Below are positions 16,273-24,037 of a DNA stretch of 64,000 bases, one piece after another. The stretch lies in the NCBI RefSeq assembly GCF_016834655.1, contig NZ_JAENHP010000003.1:496001-560000 (forward strand), in the 5' to 3' direction. The notes beneath the pieces are model-generated. The model ran no database searches and had not been told where the DNA came from. It saw nothing but the letters and a program-made list of their open reading frames with translations. Numbering within the stretch: the stretch's first letter is position 1; each line of letters starts with the position of its first letter. This stretch comes from Paractinoplanes ovalisporus. Lineage in GTDB: Bacteria > Actinomycetota > Actinomycetes > Mycobacteriales > Micromonosporaceae. The position numbers and the translations under genes were made by a program.

Positions 16273-17532
16273 TCAGGTCAAGCCGTACGGAAGCGAGCCG
16301 GCGGCCTCGATCTCGATCAGCCGGTTGTACTTGGCGACCCGCTCACCGCGGGCCGGAGCCCCGGTCTTGATCTGCCCGCAGCCGGTGGCGACGGCGAGAT
16401 CCGCGATGAAGGTGTCCTCGGTCTCGCCCGAGCGGTGCGAGACCATCTGCGCCCATCCGGCTTCCCGGCCGACGCGCATGGCCTCCAGCGTCTCGGTGAC
16501 GGTCCCGATCTGGTTCAGTTTGATCAGGGCCGCGTTGGCCGCGTGCCGGTCGAGGGCCTCGGCGACGATGGCCGGGTTCGTGACCAGCAAGTCGTCGCCG
16601 ACGAGCTGGACACGCGGGCCGAGCCGTTCGGTCAGCCGGATCCAGCCGTCCCAGTCCCCTTCGGCCAGTCCGTCCTCGATGCTCCAGACCGGATAGCGGC
16701 GCACCATCGCCTCGTACCGGTCGATCATATCGTCGCTGGTCAGCTTCTCGGTGGCGACGTGGTAGAGGCCGTCACGGCAGAATTCGCTGGCGGCCGGGTC
16801 GAGCGCGATGGCGACACCGTCCCGGCCCGGCCGGTATCCGGCCTCGGTGATGGCGTCGACCAGCAGCCCGAGCACGTCCTCGGGGGCGTCGATCTCGGGG
16901 GCGAAGCCGCCCTCGTCGCCCAGACCGGTGGCGTACCCCTTGTCGCTGAGCCGGCGCCGCAACGCCGTGTAGACCTCGGCACCGGCACGGACCGCCTCCG
17001 ACAGACTCGGCGCGCCCACCGGCGCGATCATGAACTCCTGGAAGTCCAGGCGGTTGGGTGCGTGCACGCCCCCGTTGACGACGTTGAAGTGCGGCACCGG
17101 CAGGCGCGCCGCGATCCCGGCCGGGGCCAGATAGCGCCACAACGGCTGATCGGCCAGCAGGGCGAAGGCGCGGGCCGCGGCCATGGAGACACCGACGACG
17201 GCGTTGGCCCCCAGGCGCGCCTTGGTGCTGGTCGCGTCGGCCTCGATCAGCGTCCGGTCCACCGCCGCGATGTCGGCGAAGTGCCGTCCGGTCAGGAGGT
17301 CCTGAATCTCACCGTTGACGTTCCCGGCGGCCCGCAGCACGCCCTGACCCGAGTAGCGGTGGGGATCGCCGTCCCGCAGCTCGACGGCCTCGCGACTGCC
17401 GGTCGACGCCCCGGACGGCACCCCGGCGCGTACGGTCCGCCCGTCGGCCAGCCGCAGTGTCACGGCCAGGGTGGGACGTCCCCGGGAATCGAGCACTTCC
17501 ACGGCCTTCAGGCCGGCGATGGTCAATGTCAT
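16273..17532 (-). CDS. eno: Enolase
   Basis: 419 residues. N-terminal domain VLDSRGRPTLAV, GVPSGASTGSREAVELRDGD; metal and catalytic residues lie in ALDPAASEF, IEDGLAEGDW, GDDLLVTNP, LIKLNQIGTVTETLEA (catalytic Lys), SHRSGETEDTFIADLAV and IKTGAPARGERVAKYN. It converts 2-phosphoglycerate to phosphoenolpyruvate with Mg2+. It is slightly shorter and more divergent than typical housekeeping actinobacterial enolase, and its neighbours are stress genes rather than ftsB/divIC-type cell-division genes, so it is probably a second, condition-specific enolase. It follows a broken universal stress gene by 15 bases in a minus-strand operon. Confidence 0.92.
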   Translation of the reverse strand: MTLTIAGLKAVEVLDSRGRPTLAVTLRLADGRTVRAGVPSGASTGSREAVELRDGDPHRYSGQGVLRAAGNVNGEIQDLLTGRHFADIAAVDRTLIEADATSTKARLGANAVVGVSMAAARAFALLADQPLWRYLAPAGIAARLPVPHFNVVNGGVHAPNRLDFQEFMIAPVGAPSLSEAVRAGAEVYTALRRRLSDKGYATGLGDEGGFAPEIDAPEDVLGLLVDAITEAGYRPGRDGVAIALDPAASEFCRDGLYHVATEKLTSDDMIDRYEAMVRRYPVWSIEDGLAEGDWDGWIRLTERLGPRVQLVGDDLLVTNPAIVAEALDRHAANAALIKLNQIGTVTETLEAMRVGREAGWAQMVSHRSGETEDTFIADLAVATGCGQIKTGAPARGERVAKYNRLIEIEAAGSLPYGLT

Positions 17533-17547
17533 GACAGTCTCCTGACC

Positions 17548-17842
17548 TCAGCGGACAACCGCGACGGTGGCCGGCACATGATGCAGCACATATCTCGTGA
17601 CTGAGCCGAGCCGCAGAGCGGAGAAACCGCCTTTGCCGCGTGCCCCGAGCACGACCATCCGGGACCGCACGCCGGCCTCGGCGAGGACCCGGTACGGATG
17701 ACCGATGACGGCTTCGGCCCGGACCTCGACGGTGGGGTACCGCCTCCGCACCGGTGCGGGCGGCCTCGTCCAGCGCCCACCACAGCGCCAGCTCCGCGTC
17801 ACGCGACCCGTCGTAACCGACGACGATCGGGGTGTCCGGCAT
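17548..17842 (-). pseudogene. Universal stress protein with internal deletion and frameshift
   Basis: The ATG at 17842 begins MPDTPIVVGYDGSRDAELAL, then WWALDEAARTGA, the start of a UspA domain. In the next frame, from about 17740, it continues YPTVEVRAEAVIGHPYRVLAEAG, then VVLGARGKGGFSALRLGSVTRYVLHHVPATVAVV, a complete Usp C-terminus including the G-x2-G-x9-G(S) ATP motif. About 70 central residues are missing and the halves are out of frame. The remaining frames are preserved well enough to suggest recent damage. It precedes enolase by 15 bases on the same strand. Confidence 0.8.
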
Positions 17843-17866
17843 GGTTCACACCTCCGGTCGCCGAGG

Positions 17867-18067
17867 TCAGCCCGAGATGAAGCGGAACAGGTCGTAGACC
17901 ATGAAGGCGGGCCAGACGAACGCCTTGAGCATGCCGATGACGCCCTGGGCGAAGCCGTCCGCCTGACTGATGTAGTAGACCAAGGCGCCGATCACACCGA
18001 GGCCGTAGACGGCATCGCCGCCGCCCACACCGCGAACCACGCTCATGCGCTGCATCGTGTCGCTCAT
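17867..18067 (-). CDS. Small membrane protein
   Basis: 66 residues. A charged N-terminus with Gly-rich VRGVGGGDAVYGLG is followed by one helix (VIGALVYYISQ) and a second hydrophobic stretch (VIGMLKAFVWPAFMVYDLFRFI). GAGAGGAGCCTCCG stands before the ATG at 18067. Short two-helix proteins of this type often sit next to universal stress genes in actinobacteria; no function is known. It is probably the first gene of the minus-strand set running through the broken usp, eno and MFS. A candidate DosR-like box lies about 80 bases upstream. Confidence 0.75.
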   Translation of the reverse strand: MSDTMQRMSVVRGVGGGDAVYGLGVIGALVYYISQADGFAQGVIGMLKAFVWPAFMVYDLFRFISG

Positions 18068-18144
18068 CGGAGGCTCCTCTCCGCGCAGCCCGGCCCGGTG
18101 CGAGCCGGATGCCTCCAGCGTGCGCGCGGCACTCAGCGCCCCGG

Positions 18145-18162
18145 CAGAGTCGTTGGTCCTGC
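18145..18162 (-). promoter_or_regulatory. Weak DosR-like box for the minus-strand operon
   Basis: CAGAGTCGTTGGTCCTGC resembles the box at 4934 (CAGAGTC then TTAGGGCCC). On the minus strand it reads AGGACCAACGACTC. It lies about 78-95 bases upstream of the start at 18067. Confidence 0.35.
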
Positions 18163-18272
18163 GGCAGGGTGACTGCGCGAAGACCGGCCGGACCGTCGCG
18201 CAGTCCGCCCTCGCCCGTACGCCGTCACGCGGGCATCTCCAGCACAGTCAGGAGCGTCGTCCCACACTGATC

Positions 18273-18291
18273 GTCGGGACCTTCGGCCCTG
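18273..18291 (+). promoter_or_regulatory. DosR-like box upstream of cNMP-domain gene
   Basis: GGGACCTTCGGCCCT at its core differs from the mycobacterial DosR half-consensus GGGACTTTNGNCCC only at the sixth base. It lies about 86 bases before the ATG at 18377. Confidence 0.65.
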
Positions 18292-18376
18292 CCCCGGGGT
18301 CCGTCCCACCGGCCACAGTGGCGTCAGCGGGTGCACGATCCCCGGCACGTGCCGGGATGCAGGGACGGGGGCGACG

Positions 18377-18910
18377 ATGGTTTCAGACATCACAGTGTTC
18401 GACCGTCTCGCCCTGCATCCGCTGGTGGCGGATATGCCCGGTTTCTGGTTGCGGCGTCTGGCCGCGCTCGGCACCGCGGTCACCTGGCCGGCGGCGACCC
18501 GGCTGATCCGCGAGGGCGCCCCGCTCGACAAGGTGTGGCTGCCCTGGACGGGAGTCGTGCTGATCGACATGTACGTTCCCGGGCGGGGTGATGTGCCGAT
18601 CACCGTGACCGGTGCGGATGGTGTGCTGGGCTGGTCCGGCCTGATCCCGCCGTACCGATCGACGGTGGGCGCGTTCGTCGTCGAGGAGTGCCGGGCGGTC
18701 GAGCTGCGGGCCGGCGGCCTGCGCAATCTGATCGCCGAGGATCCGGCGATCGGCGCCGAGTTCACCGGCCGTCTTCTGTCGATCGCGACAAACCAGTTGC
18801 ACGCCGCCCAGCGGCGGATCGCCGACTTCCGCCGCCCTTCCGCGGCCGGCCGAGGTCCGGGGATCGGTTCCGTCGCAGCGCACCGCACGGCTGATCTGGA
18901 GGAGCCATGA
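18377..18910 (+). CDS. Cyclic-nucleotide-binding-domain protein without DNA-binding domain
   Basis: 177 residues. A Crp-like beta-roll covers about 15-135 (RLIREGAPLDKVWLPWTGVVLIDM...VLGWSGLIPPYRS...AVELRAGGL). It ends in a helix and a short polar tail, with no helix-turn-helix, so it cannot act as a classical Crp. The phosphate-binding cassette of true cAMP receptors (GE..L...R.A) is not recognisable. The LGWS.L.PPYR stretch is shared with the hydrogenase-operon protein at 26663-27142, so the two belong to one subfamily. The ATG at 18377 follows GGGACGGGGGCGACG. Its TGA overlaps the next ATG (ATGA), so it is translationally coupled to the nitroreductase. Confidence 0.8.
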   Translation: MVSDITVFDRLALHPLVADMPGFWLRRLAALGTAVTWPAATRLIREGAPLDKVWLPWTGVVLIDMYVPGRGDVPITVTGADGVLGWSGLIPPYRSTVGAFVVEECRAVELRAGGLRNLIAEDPAIGAEFTGRLLSIATNQLHAAQRRIADFRRPSAAGRGPGIGSVAAHRTADLEEP

Positions 18911-19884
18911 AGACTCGGGCGCTCACACCGTCGGGCAAGGTGCTGATGCAGTGCGTGCGCGCGGCCACGTCGGCGCCGTCACTGCACAACAGCCAGCCCT
19001 GGCGATTCGCCGTCGTGGGCAACGCCGTCGAGGTCTACGCCGACCCGGAACGCAGGCTCCGGGTGCTCGACCCGGCCGGCCGTGAGCAGATGATCAGCGT
19101 GGGCGCGGCCCTTTTCACCCTGCGGCTGGCCGTGTCGCGAGCCGGCTTCGACTCCCGGACCCGGCTGTTCCCGGTCCCCGAGAAACCCGACCTGGTGGCC
19201 CGGGTGACCGTCAAGGGGCGAGCCACGGTCAGCCCGGCCGCGCAGGCCTTGGCGGCCGCGATTCCGCAGCGCCACACCAACCGATGGGCCTTCAGCCCCG
19301 ACCCGGTCCCGGAGTCTGCTCTGGACAGTCTCCGGGATGCTGCCCGACAGGAGAAGGCCGTGCTGACCGTGGCGTCGGCCACGGCCCGGCCGGCCATCCT
19401 CGGGCTGGCCCGTTCGGCCGATCGCTGGCTGCGCGCCCGGCCCGGCTACCGGGAGGAGCTGTCCCGCTGGAGCACGGCCGAGGGCAGCCGCGACGGCGTG
19501 ACCGGTCGGGCCGCCGGCGCGGCCGACGCCACCGGGTTCATGCCGTTGCGTGACTTCACCGAAGCGTCCGGGCTGTTCCGGCCGGTCGAGACGTTCGAGC
19601 AGCGCCCCACCATCCTGGCTCTCGCCACCGAGGGCGACCGCCAGCCGGACTGGGTGCGTGCTGGGCAGGCCCTGCAACGGATGCTGCTCACCGCGACGTG
19701 CCTGAAACTCGCGGCCATGCCGATCAGCCAGCTCGTGGAGGTTCCAGCGGTGCGCAACGTGCTTTCCGGCGCGGCGGGCGGGTTGTCGGTGCAGATGGTG
19801 CTGCGGGTTGGCTACGGCCGCACACCGGCGAGTACTCCCCGCCGCCCGCCCGCCGAGGTCCTGGTCGCCGCGACCACCCTGTAG
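18907..19884 (+). CDS. Acg-type nitroreductase family protein
   Basis: 325 residues with SAPSLHNSQPWRFAVVG near residue 22, REQMISVGAALFTLRLAV, IPQRHTNRWAFSPDPVP, MPLRDFTEASGLFRPVETFEQRPTIL, VRAGQALQRMLLTATCLKLAAMPISQLVEVPAVRNVL and a C-terminus ending AEVLVAATTL. It is the best-preserved copy and can serve as a reference for the truncated one at the left end. Translation is coupled to the preceding cNMP-domain gene by ATGA overlap, which suggests that the two products act together, perhaps with the nucleotide domain sensing energy or redox status. Flavin binding is known for the family; the coupling role is inference. Confidence 0.9.
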   Translation: MKTRALTPSGKVLMQCVRAATSAPSLHNSQPWRFAVVGNAVEVYADPERRLRVLDPAGREQMISVGAALFTLRLAVSRAGFDSRTRLFPVPEKPDLVARVTVKGRATVSPAAQALAAAIPQRHTNRWAFSPDPVPESALDSLRDAARQEKAVLTVASATARPAILGLARSADRWLRARPGYREELSRWSTAEGSRDGVTGRAAGAADATGFMPLRDFTEASGLFRPVETFEQRPTILALATEGDRQPDWVRAGQALQRMLLTATCLKLAAMPISQLVEVPAVRNVLSGAAGGLSVQMVLRVGYGRTPASTPRRPPAEVLVAATTL

Positions 19885-19906
19885 GGTCGGGCCGCGACGT
19901 GGGAAA

Positions 19907-20272
19907 TCAGGCCGTACTCCGTGCCTTGGCGTGCTCCTCGTGGAACTCGCGGAAGGCGTCGAAGGCCCGGGCCCCGTAGACGGTGGCCGGGCCGCCGTTC
20001 ATCAGGAAAGTGACGCCGATCGCCTCGGCGGCCTCCTGCGGCGTCGCGCCGTGGCGGACCGCCGCGTGGGCGTGGGCGGCGATGCAACCGTCGCACTCCT
20101 TGCTGACCGCTATGGCGAGCGCGATCAGCTCCTTCGTCCGGGCGTCGAGGGCGCCCGGCGCGAGGGCGGAGTCGTGCAGCTGACGGTAGCCCTCGTACAC
20201 GTCCGGAATGGTCTGGCGCAACGCGCGGGTGGGTCCTCGCAACGCGTCGCGGACTGCTTTGCCGTGGTTCAT
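19907..20272 (-). CDS. AhpD-like carboxymuconolactone decarboxylase family protein
   Basis: 121 residues, all helical. SKECDGCIAAHAHAAVRHGAT carries the C-x-x-C-x3-H redox motif of AhpD-type peroxidase partners, and ELIALAIAVSKEC precedes it as usual. The C-terminus MNGGPATVYGARAFDAFREFHEE fits the single-domain subfamily. Such proteins reduce disulfides or peroxides or act as small thiol reductases. GGAGGACGAGGAGCG precedes the ATG at 20272. It is convergent with the nitroreductase and 22 bases from it. The secreted GH18 gene on the same strand lies upstream, so co-transcription is possible but functionally odd. Confidence 0.87.
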   Translation of the reverse strand: MNHGKAVRDALRGPTRALRQTIPDVYEGYRQLHDSALAPGALDARTKELIALAIAVSKECDGCIAAHAHAAVRHGATPQEAAEAIGVTFLMNGGPATVYGARAFDAFREFHEEHAKARSTA

Positions 20273-20302
20273 CGCTCCTCGTCCTCCCTGATTCCGGCCT
20301 CG

Positions 20303-21964
20303 TCATGTCACGCGAAGCCGCACTGCGGCGCTGTAACCGGCGGCGTTCACCGACGTGCCGGGAACGACGACGCGGTAGGTGTAGGTCCCCGCCGTGCGCC
20401 AGGTGAACGAGAACCCATACGTCCCGCCGGAACCGACGGTGGTGGAGGCGACGGTGGTCCAGGCACCGTCGGCGTACCGCTGACGCCGTACGGGGGTGCC
20501 GGCCCGGACCGGCGCTACTTTCCCCGTGAGACGGACCGTGGCGCCGCGGGGCACCGTGGCGTGCTGCAACGCCGCCGAGACGCACCAGCGCACGATGGTC
20601 GTGACCGGAGCGCTGACCGCCGCCAGGTAGGCCCAGGAGGACGGTGCGGACAGCCGGAAGGCGCCGTTCGCGCCGGGGGCGTACCGCAGCGAGACCGCCC
20701 CGGTGGACGACGAGGACCCGGTCGCCACGGTGGCCCAGGCCGTGGTGCCCGCCCGGCGCCACTGCAGGACGACCTGGTGACCGCTCACCGCGGCGCCGGC
20801 GGTCGTCGTGAGCCGGCCGGAGACGGTCAGAGTGGTGCCGTGGACGATGGCCGTCGCGGCGCTCACGGTGAGCTCGGTGCTCTTCTGCACCGCGTAGGAG
20901 CGCAGGACCGGCCACTGCCGTACGTCCTCGAAGCCGACCGCCCAGAAGGCGAGACCCCGGACGCCGTACTTCTCGACGAGGGTCATCTTCGCCGTGGTGG
21001 CATCGGCGTCGTTGTACCAGACGACGTGCGGCACGCCGGCGGTGTCGGTGTAGGTGAACCAGGGCGCCGCGTCAGTGCCGGACCACTGCCGGACCGCGCC
21101 GTACTGGAGGCGCAACGCCTCGGCCTGCTGGTAGTTCCGCGACGTGGCGGTCCCGTAGCCGTCCGGCTGGGACGGGTCGGCGGGCCAGTCGTACCCGTAA
21201 AGCGGAAGGCCGATCTCGATCTTGTCGCGGGTCACCGCCGACACCGCGTACGTGAGGACGGTGTTGACCCAGGGCAGGGGCGCGACCGCGCCCGGAGAGC
21301 CGCCCCGCCAGTGGTAGTCGTACGTCATGATGCGGAATCGGTCGGCGGACGGCCCGATACCGGCGTAGTCGAACACAGCCCAGTTGGGGTCGTCGGCTCG
21401 GGTGCGTGGCCCGACGGTGACCGACAGCAGGCGTCCCTGTGCCGCCAGGGCGGGCTTCAACTCGCGCAGGAGCGTGACGAAACCGCTGCGGACGGCGGCC
21501 TTGTCGGTGGCGGTGCCGGCGGTGTTCATCGTCTCGTAGTCGAGGTCGATGCCGTCGTACCCGTGGGTGGTCACGAGATCGACCAGTGCCGTCACGTGGG
21601 CCGCCCGCTGCGCCGGGGCGGTGAGCAGGGCGGCCATGGCCGGTGCGGTCAGCGCCTCGGTGACGGTGGGTACGACCTTGATGCCGCGGCTGCGCAGGGC
21701 GTCGACGACAGCGGGATCGCCCGCCCCGGCCTGCGCGCTGATCGTCGCCGCGCCGGTGGCGCGGTACCAGAACGGCGACGCCTCACCCCACAGGTCGGCG
21801 TTGCCCGTGACCGAGGTCAGGGACTCCGCCATCGTCCAGTAGGGCAGCCAGCCGTTGACTATCCGGCGGGGTGCGGTGTCGGCCGCGGCCCGGCCGGGGA
21901 CGAGTGATCCGGCTAGGACGAGCAACGCCGCGGCCAGCCCGGCGACGGTACGTCTTCGCGTCAC
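20303..21964 (-). CDS. Secreted glycoside hydrolase family 18 protein
   Basis: 553 residues from a GTG at 21964, 8 bases after GGAGG; an ATG at 22003 lies upstream of that site and is disfavoured. A signal peptide (RRRTVAGLAAALLVLAGS...GRAAA) is followed by a GH18 barrel: GWLPYW, DGIDLDYE with the catalytic Glu near residue 155, MTYDYHW, GLPLYGYDW and the C-terminal FWAVGFED. Two beta-sandwich modules follow (about 375-465 and 470-553) that look like bacterial Ig or pre-peptidase-type domains. It resembles YaaH/SLG-type cortical or chitinase-like enzymes acting on N-acetylglucosamine polymers. No DosR-like box was found on its side of the 226-base divergent region. Confidence 0.88.
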   Translation of the reverse strand: MTRRRTVAGLAAALLVLAGSLVPGRAAADTAPRRIVNGWLPYWTMAESLTSVTGNADLWGEASPFWYRATGAATISAQAGAGDPAVVDALRSRGIKVVPTVTEALTAPAMAALLTAPAQRAAHVTALVDLVTTHGYDGIDLDYETMNTAGTATDKAAVRSGFVTLLRELKPALAAQGRLLSVTVGPRTRADDPNWAVFDYAGIGPSADRFRIMTYDYHWRGGSPGAVAPLPWVNTVLTYAVSAVTRDKIEIGLPLYGYDWPADPSQPDGYGTATSRNYQQAEALRLQYGAVRQWSGTDAAPWFTYTDTAGVPHVVWYNDADATTAKMTLVEKYGVRGLAFWAVGFEDVRQWPVLRSYAVQKSTELTVSAATAIVHGTTLTVSGRLTTTAGAAVSGHQVVLQWRRAGTTAWATVATGSSSSTGAVSLRYAPGANGAFRLSAPSSWAYLAAVSAPVTTIVRWCVSAALQHATVPRGATVRLTGKVAPVRAGTPVRRQRYADGAWTTVASTTVGSGGTYGFSFTWRTAGTYTYRVVVPGTSVNAAGYSAAVRLRVT

Positions 21965-22102
21965 CTCGACCACCTCCGGGGAAGGAATCGGCGACGTTGT
22001 CAACCTGCCGGACGCGCACCTGGACGGTCACGGGGCGAGGGTCCCGTCCTGGACGGCCGAACGACCCGCCGTCCCGGGCAAAGGTCCGGTCGGCCGGTCA
22101 CC

Positions 22103-22121
22103 GGGGACGAACGGCCCTGGT
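22103..22121 (+). promoter_or_regulatory. DosR-like box upstream of acyltransferase-hydrogenase operon
   Basis: GGGACGAACGGCCCTG keeps both half-sites. It lies 69 bases upstream of the ATG at 22190. A weaker related element (AAAGGTCCGGTCGGCC) is at 22081-22096. Confidence 0.55.
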
Positions 22122-22189
22122 TCGGACCGGCGTTCCCGGAGCGACGCTGGACGGACGACCCACCCATCGCGCACCCCTGCGAGGCGACG

Positions 22190-24037
22190 ATGAACAGCGC
22201 TGTCAACGGCCAGTCCCTGATCCGGGGCGCCCGGGGGCCCGGCCCGGGCGACGAGATCGCGGCCGCCCGCCCGACGGATCCGCCGGAGATCGCGGCGCTG
22301 CTCGGCGACGACCGTTTCGCGGCGGCGCTGGCCGAGCTGGCCCGGTCACTCGGCCGCGACCGGCATGCCGTACGGGCCGAGGCCGCCGGGTATCTGCGCG
22401 AGATGGGCGCCACCCACACCCGGAGGGCGACCAGCGACTGGGCCCGGTTCGGGCGCTGGCTGACCCGGGCCCACGAGCTGATTCTCGACCCCGAGCAGGC
22501 GCGGCAGCTGCGGCAGCTCGACCGCGGGCAGTCGCTGCTGTTCCCGTTCTCGCACCGCTCCTACCTCGACGGCATCACGGTGCCGGCGGCGATCTCACGC
22601 AGCGGCATCACGCCGCCGTTCGTGCTGGCCGGCGCCAATCTCGACGTGTTCCCGTTCAACCACCTGCTGCGCCGCTCCGGGTTCGTCTACGTGCGGCGGT
22701 CCACCACGGACAACCCGGTCTACCGGTGCGCTCTGCGCTGGTACGTCCTTCAGCTGATCCGGAACAAGCGGAACCTGTGCTGGTCGATCGAGGGCGGGCG
22801 CACCCGTACGGGAAAGCTCCGCCCACCGGCGTACGGGCTGCTCCGCTACGTGGTCGACGCGCTGGGCGCCGAGGCCGGCGGGCGGGCACTCATCGTGCCG
22901 GTGTCCATCGTCTACGAGCAGCTGCACGAGGTCGCGCTGGTGACGACCGAGGCGCGCGGGGCGGGCAAACGACCGGAGGACCTGCGCTGGCTGTGGAACT
23001 TCGGCTGGTCTCAGCGGCAGCGGTTCGGCCGGGCCTACGTGGAGTTCGGCGAGACTCTGCCGCTGACCGGTCGCCTCAGCGAGCTGCGCCCGAAGGCGCC
23101 GACCGTGGAACAGGTCGCCCTGGAGACCTGCCATCGCATCAACCGCGCCACTCCCGTGACCACGACCGCCGTCGTCTGCCTGGCCCTGCTGGCGGCCGAC
23201 CGCGGACTGACGCTCGACGAGGTGCTGGCCACGGTGGCCCCGCTGGCCCGCTACCTGGCCCAGCGCGGCCGGCCGGTGGCCGGGGCGGCCGACCTGACCG
23301 ACCGGGCCACCGTGCGGCGCGCGCTCGACGACCTGGTGCGCTCGGGCGTGCTGACCGGCTTCGACGGCGGCACCGACACGGTCTGGGCGATCGCGCCCGG
23401 CCAGCATCTGGTCGCCGCGTTCTACCGCAACACCGCCGTGCACACGCTGGTCGACCGGGCGATCGGCGAGCTGGGCCTGATGGCCGCGGCCGAGGACGGC
23501 CCGGACGGCCTGGTCACCGCCAACCGCGAGACCTTCCGCCTGCGCGACCTGCTCAAGTTCGACTTCTTCTTCCCGTCGCGCGACGAGTTCGCCCGGGAGA
23601 TGACCGCGGAGCTGGCCCTGGTCGACCCGCGTCAGGCGGGCGGCCTGCACGGGTTCACCCCGGCCGACGCCGCCCGCTGGCTGCGCGAGAGCGACCTGCT
23701 GGTCGCCCATCTCGTGCTGCGCCCCTTCCTGGAGGCCTATCTGATCGTGGCCGAGCGGCTGGCCGCCTGGGAGCCCGGCGAACCGTTCGACCGGGACCGG
23801 TTCCTGGACGAATGTCTGCGCCTGGGCCGGCAGTGGGCGTTGCAGAAACGCGTGGCCAGCGAGGAGTCGGTGTCGCTGGAGCTGTTCCGGCCCGCGCTGC
23901 GGCTGGCCGAGCATCGGGGCCTGGTCGAGCCGGGTGATACGACGGCTCAGCGGCGCCGGGCATTCCGCGAGGAGCTTCGGGAGACCGTACGCCGGGTGAC
24001 CGTGATCGCCGGGCTGCACCGGCCGGAGCGGTCATGA
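22190..24037 (+). CDS. plsB: PlsB-type glycerol-3-phosphate acyltransferase
   Basis: 615 residues. The acyltransferase blocks are clear: FSHRSYLDG (H-x4-D, near residue 122), GFVYVRRST, IEGGRTRTGKL (substrate-binding Glu-Gly-Gly) and IVPVSIVYEQL. Long helical flanks match PlsB, which acylates glycerol 3-phosphate at position 1 at the inner membrane face; mycobacterial PlsB2 is similar. The product feeds phospholipid or triacylglycerol synthesis. It is the first gene of an eight-gene run in which every junction overlaps or abuts, and a DosR-like box lies 69 bases upstream. By analogy, storage lipid formation is a hallmark of DosR-controlled dormancy in mycobacteria, but there through Tgs1. Confidence 0.88.
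   Translation: MNSAVNGQSLIRGARGPGPGDEIAAARPTDPPEIAALLGDDRFAAALAELARSLGRDRHAVRAEAAGYLREMGATHTRRATSDWARFGRWLTRAHELILDPEQARQLRQLDRGQSLLFPFSHRSYLDGITVPAAISRSGITPPFVLAGANLDVFPFNHLLRRSGFVYVRRSTTDNPVYRCALRWYVLQLIRNKRNLCWSIEGGRTRTGKLRPPAYGLLRYVVDALGAEAGGRALIVPVSIVYEQLHEVALVTTEARGAGKRPEDLRWLWNFGWSQRQRFGRAYVEFGETLPLTGRLSELRPKAPTVEQVALETCHRINRATPVTTTAVVCLALLAADRGLTLDEVLATVAPLARYLAQRGRPVAGAADLTDRATVRRALDDLVRSGVLTGFDGGTDTVWAIAPGQHLVAAFYRNTAVHTLVDRAIGELGLMAAAEDGPDGLVTANRETFRLRDLLKFDFFFPSRDEFAREMTAELALVDPRQAGGLHGFTPADAARWLRESDLLVAHLVLRPFLEAYLIVAERLAAWEPGEPFDRDRFLDECLRLGRQWALQKRVASEESVSLELFRPALRLAEHRGLVEPGDTTAQRRRAFREELRETVRRVTVIAGLHRPERS

Larger units (their letters stand above)
18068..18376. other. 309-base divergent intergenic region
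   Basis: It separates the small membrane protein (minus) and the cNMP-domain gene (plus). Two candidate DosR-like boxes are the only organised elements I see, one placed for each direction. No coding potential was recognised. Confidence 0.6.
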
